Below, in pieces: positions 16,542 to 17,852 of a stretch of DNA of 17,852 bases (position 1 is its first letter; each line of letters begins with the position of its first letter). The translations under genes were made by a program, and so were the position numbers. The notes below the pieces were generated by a model. It made no database searches and had not been told where the DNA came from. It was given only the letters and a program-made list of their open reading frames with translations. The stretch is from JBBKWQ01 sp037969115 (GTDB lineage Bacteria; Actinomycetota; Acidimicrobiia; Acidimicrobiales; Ilumatobacteraceae). The stretch is taken from positions 1 through 17,852 of the forward strand of contig JBBKWQ010000210.1 of the NCBI GenBank assembly GCA_037969115.1, read 5' to 3'.

Positions 16542-16565
16542 CCCGCCGCGTAGGGTGTCCGGCCG

Positions 16566-17174
16566 ATGGGGTCACCGGTGTACATCGCCCTCGAAGGGTC
16601 CGAAGGCTGTGGGAAGAGCACTCAGGCGCGCCGCCTCGCGCACGCACTCGACGCCACGTTGACGCGTGAGACCGGTGGCACCGCGATCGGCCAGCGGCTA
16701 CGCGACATCCTCCACGACAACGACGTCCAGGATCTCGACGATCATGCCGAAACCCTGATCGTCGCGGCAGACCGTGCACAACATCTTGCCGAAGTCGTCC
16801 GGCCCGCCCTCGCCGCCGGCCGCCACGTGGTGAGCGACCGGTCGGTGTACTCGACGCTCGCCTATCAGGGCTACGGCCGCGGTCTCCCGGTCGACGACGT
16901 GCGTGCCATCAATGCGTGGGCGGTCGGTGAGACCTGGCCCGACCTCGTCATCTATCTCACGGTTCCCGACGAGCTGGTGGCGCAGCGGCTGCAGAGCCGC
17001 GACCTCGATCGGTTCGAGCGCGCCGGCAAGGAGTTCCACGATCGGGTCGCTGCGGGGTTTCGCACGCTCGCAGCGGCTGAGCCAGACCGTTGGGTCACGA
17101 TCGATGCGAGCGGCCTGGTCGACGACGTGACCGAATCGATCCGTGCGGCCGTGGCAGAGCGGCTGGGGATCTGA
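16566..17174 (+). CDS. tmk: Thymidylate kinase
   Basis: 202 residues. P-loop GSEGCGKST (11-19), the TRETGGT nucleotide-binding segment (the usual EPGGT has Thr here instead of Pro), DRSVYSTLAYQGYGRG (the DRx-SxxAYQ element) and a LID-like stretch RDLDRFERAGKEF identify dTMP kinase. It phosphorylates dTMP to dTDP with ATP in the cytoplasm. ATG 16566 has a GGGTG element about ten bases upstream. The holB start follows one base after its stop, so the two are an operon, as is common in Actinomycetota. The Pro-to-Thr change is in a substrate-binding loop but keeps the glycines; activity is still expected. Confidence 0.96.
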   Translation: MGSPVYIALEGSEGCGKSTQARRLAHALDATLTRETGGTAIGQRLRDILHDNDVQDLDDHAETLIVAADRAQHLAEVVRPALAAGRHVVSDRSVYSTLAYQGYGRGLPVDDVRAINAWAVGETWPDLVIYLTVPDELVAQRLQSRDLDRFERAGKEFHDRVAAGFRTLAAAEPDRWVTIDASGLVDDVTESIRAAVAERLGI

Positions 17175-17175
17175 C

Positions 17176-17852
17176 GTGACGATGTTCGACACCGGGCTCA
17201 GCGGCACCGCATGGGACGATGTCGTGGGTCAGCCGGCCGCCGTTCGACGCTTGTCCAAGGCGGCGGAGTCGCCCGTGCACGCGTACCTGCTGGTCGGCCC
17301 ACCGGGTTCTACCAAGCGGCAGGCGGCCCGCGCGTTCGCCGCCCAACTGTTGGCCGGCACGGCTGAGCTCGGCAACCGCGATGTCGATCTGGTGCGACGA
17401 GGCGAACACCCAGACGTGCACGAGGTCGAGCGCGTGGGCGCCGCGATTTCGGCGGAACAGGCACGCGAGATCGTTCGGCTGTCGTCGTTGGCGCCCAACG
17501 AGGGTGATCGCAAGATCCTGTTGCTCGACGAGTTCCATCTCCTGCGACCTGAGGGTGCAGCATTGTTGTTGAAGACGATCGAGGAACCGCCACCGTCCAC
17601 GATCTTCCTGATCCTCGCTGACTTCGTCCCGGCCGACCTGATCACGATCTCGTCGCGCTGTGCTCGAATCGAGTTCGTGTCGATCCCGGACGACGTCGTT
17701 GCCGGTCGTTTGGTGTATGAGGGCGCCGATCCGGGAGCCGCTGCCGAAGCGGCGTCGGCATCGCGTGGCAATCTCGACCGCGCCCGCGTGCTCGCCGCCG
17801 ATCCAGACCTGGCCGACCGTCGGCGTGCCTTTCTCGCCGTGCCGGCGCGCAT
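17176..17852 (+). CDS. holB: DNA polymerase III subunit delta' (N-terminal part)
   Basis: Open from GTG 17176 (GGGGA five bases upstream) to the window end, 225 codons; the C-terminal collar domain is outside. An ATG two codons on is the alternative start. It has the clamp-loader AAA+ pattern: WDDVVGQPAAVRRL, a degenerate Walker A GPPGSTKRQ (41-49) in which GK-S/T is lost, the Walker B-like LLLDEFHLL (115-123), IEEPPPSTIFLIL and the SRC motif (160-162) that supplies the arginine finger. As in other delta' proteins it probably does not bind ATP itself but serves as the loader stator. The zinc-binding cysteine module usually found after helix 1 is missing: the region 60-80 has no cysteine. It is one base after tmk. 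Confidence 0.93.
   Translation, partial: MTMFDTGLSGTAWDDVVGQPAAVRRLSKAAESPVHAYLLVGPPGSTKRQAARAFAAQLLAGTAELGNRDVDLVRRGEHPDVHEVERVGAAISAEQAREIVRLSSLAPNEGDRKILLLDEFHLLRPEGAALLLKTIEEPPPSTIFLILADFVPADLITISSRCARIEFVSIPDDVVAGRLVYEGADPGAAAEAASASRGNLDRARVLAADPDLADRRRAFLAVPAR

Noticed and set aside
16535..16555. Hairpin ACCCT...AGGGT after the response regulator as terminator
   Set aside because: Only five base pairs around a 12-base loop and no T-run.

Overview
The window is high-GC bacterial DNA with dense coding on both strands. It has a typical actinobacterial core set (topA with a lysine-rich tail, tmk, holB), GTG starts and a close DevR/DosR-type response regulator. I infer Actinomycetota, most likely an Acidimicrobiia/Ilumatobacter-like lineage; no rRNA or other phylogenetic marker is present to prove it. 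I see no tRNA, rRNA, CRISPR array or insertion sequence.

Layout. (a) 1-3410: a catabolic island with a Rieske oxygenase (cut by the window edge, minus), a PAS-AraC regulator (minus) and a divergent trimethylamine-dehydrogenase-like flavoprotein (plus). The combination resembles oxidative N-demethylation of methylated amines (glycine betaine or proline betaine type). Two inverted repeats lie between the divergent genes. (b) 3437-4138: a STAS-DUF952 fusion just downstream, ending in a palindromic terminator. (c) 4139-4470: no long gene, but a foldable leader with competing hairpins, a strong Shine-Dalgarno, a 40-codon membrane-peptide gene and a GC-rich hairpin. (d) 4471-7067: a membrane GGDEF-EAL cyclic-di-GMP enzyme translationally coupled to a DUF5317 membrane protein. 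(e) 7095-9605 minus: an ACAD10/11-like acyl-CoA dehydrogenase preceded by two adjacent palindromes, and the ribosome-assembly GTPase RsgA. (f) 9662-10414: a DJ-1/PfpI-like protein lacking its nucleophilic cysteine. (g) 10517-13183: topA. (h) 13236-16541: a copper/two-component module with a cupredoxin-multicopper oxidase fusion, a PAS histidine kinase and a divergent DosR-like regulator. (i) 16566-17852: tmk and holB, the latter cut by the window end.

The most interesting system is (h). The regulator keeps the DNA-recognition helix of mycobacterial DevR/DosR. A 12/14 match to the DosR box lies 60 bp upstream of the multicopper oxidase, and three copies of a 12-13 bp direct repeat lie around the divergent kinase/regulator starts. 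The module sits between topA and tmk-holB, which are commonly close neighbours in Actinomycetota, so it looks like an inserted redox/copper regulon. The second candidate is (c)+(d): a small membrane peptide with a switch-like leader directly ahead of a membrane cyclic-di-GMP enzyme.
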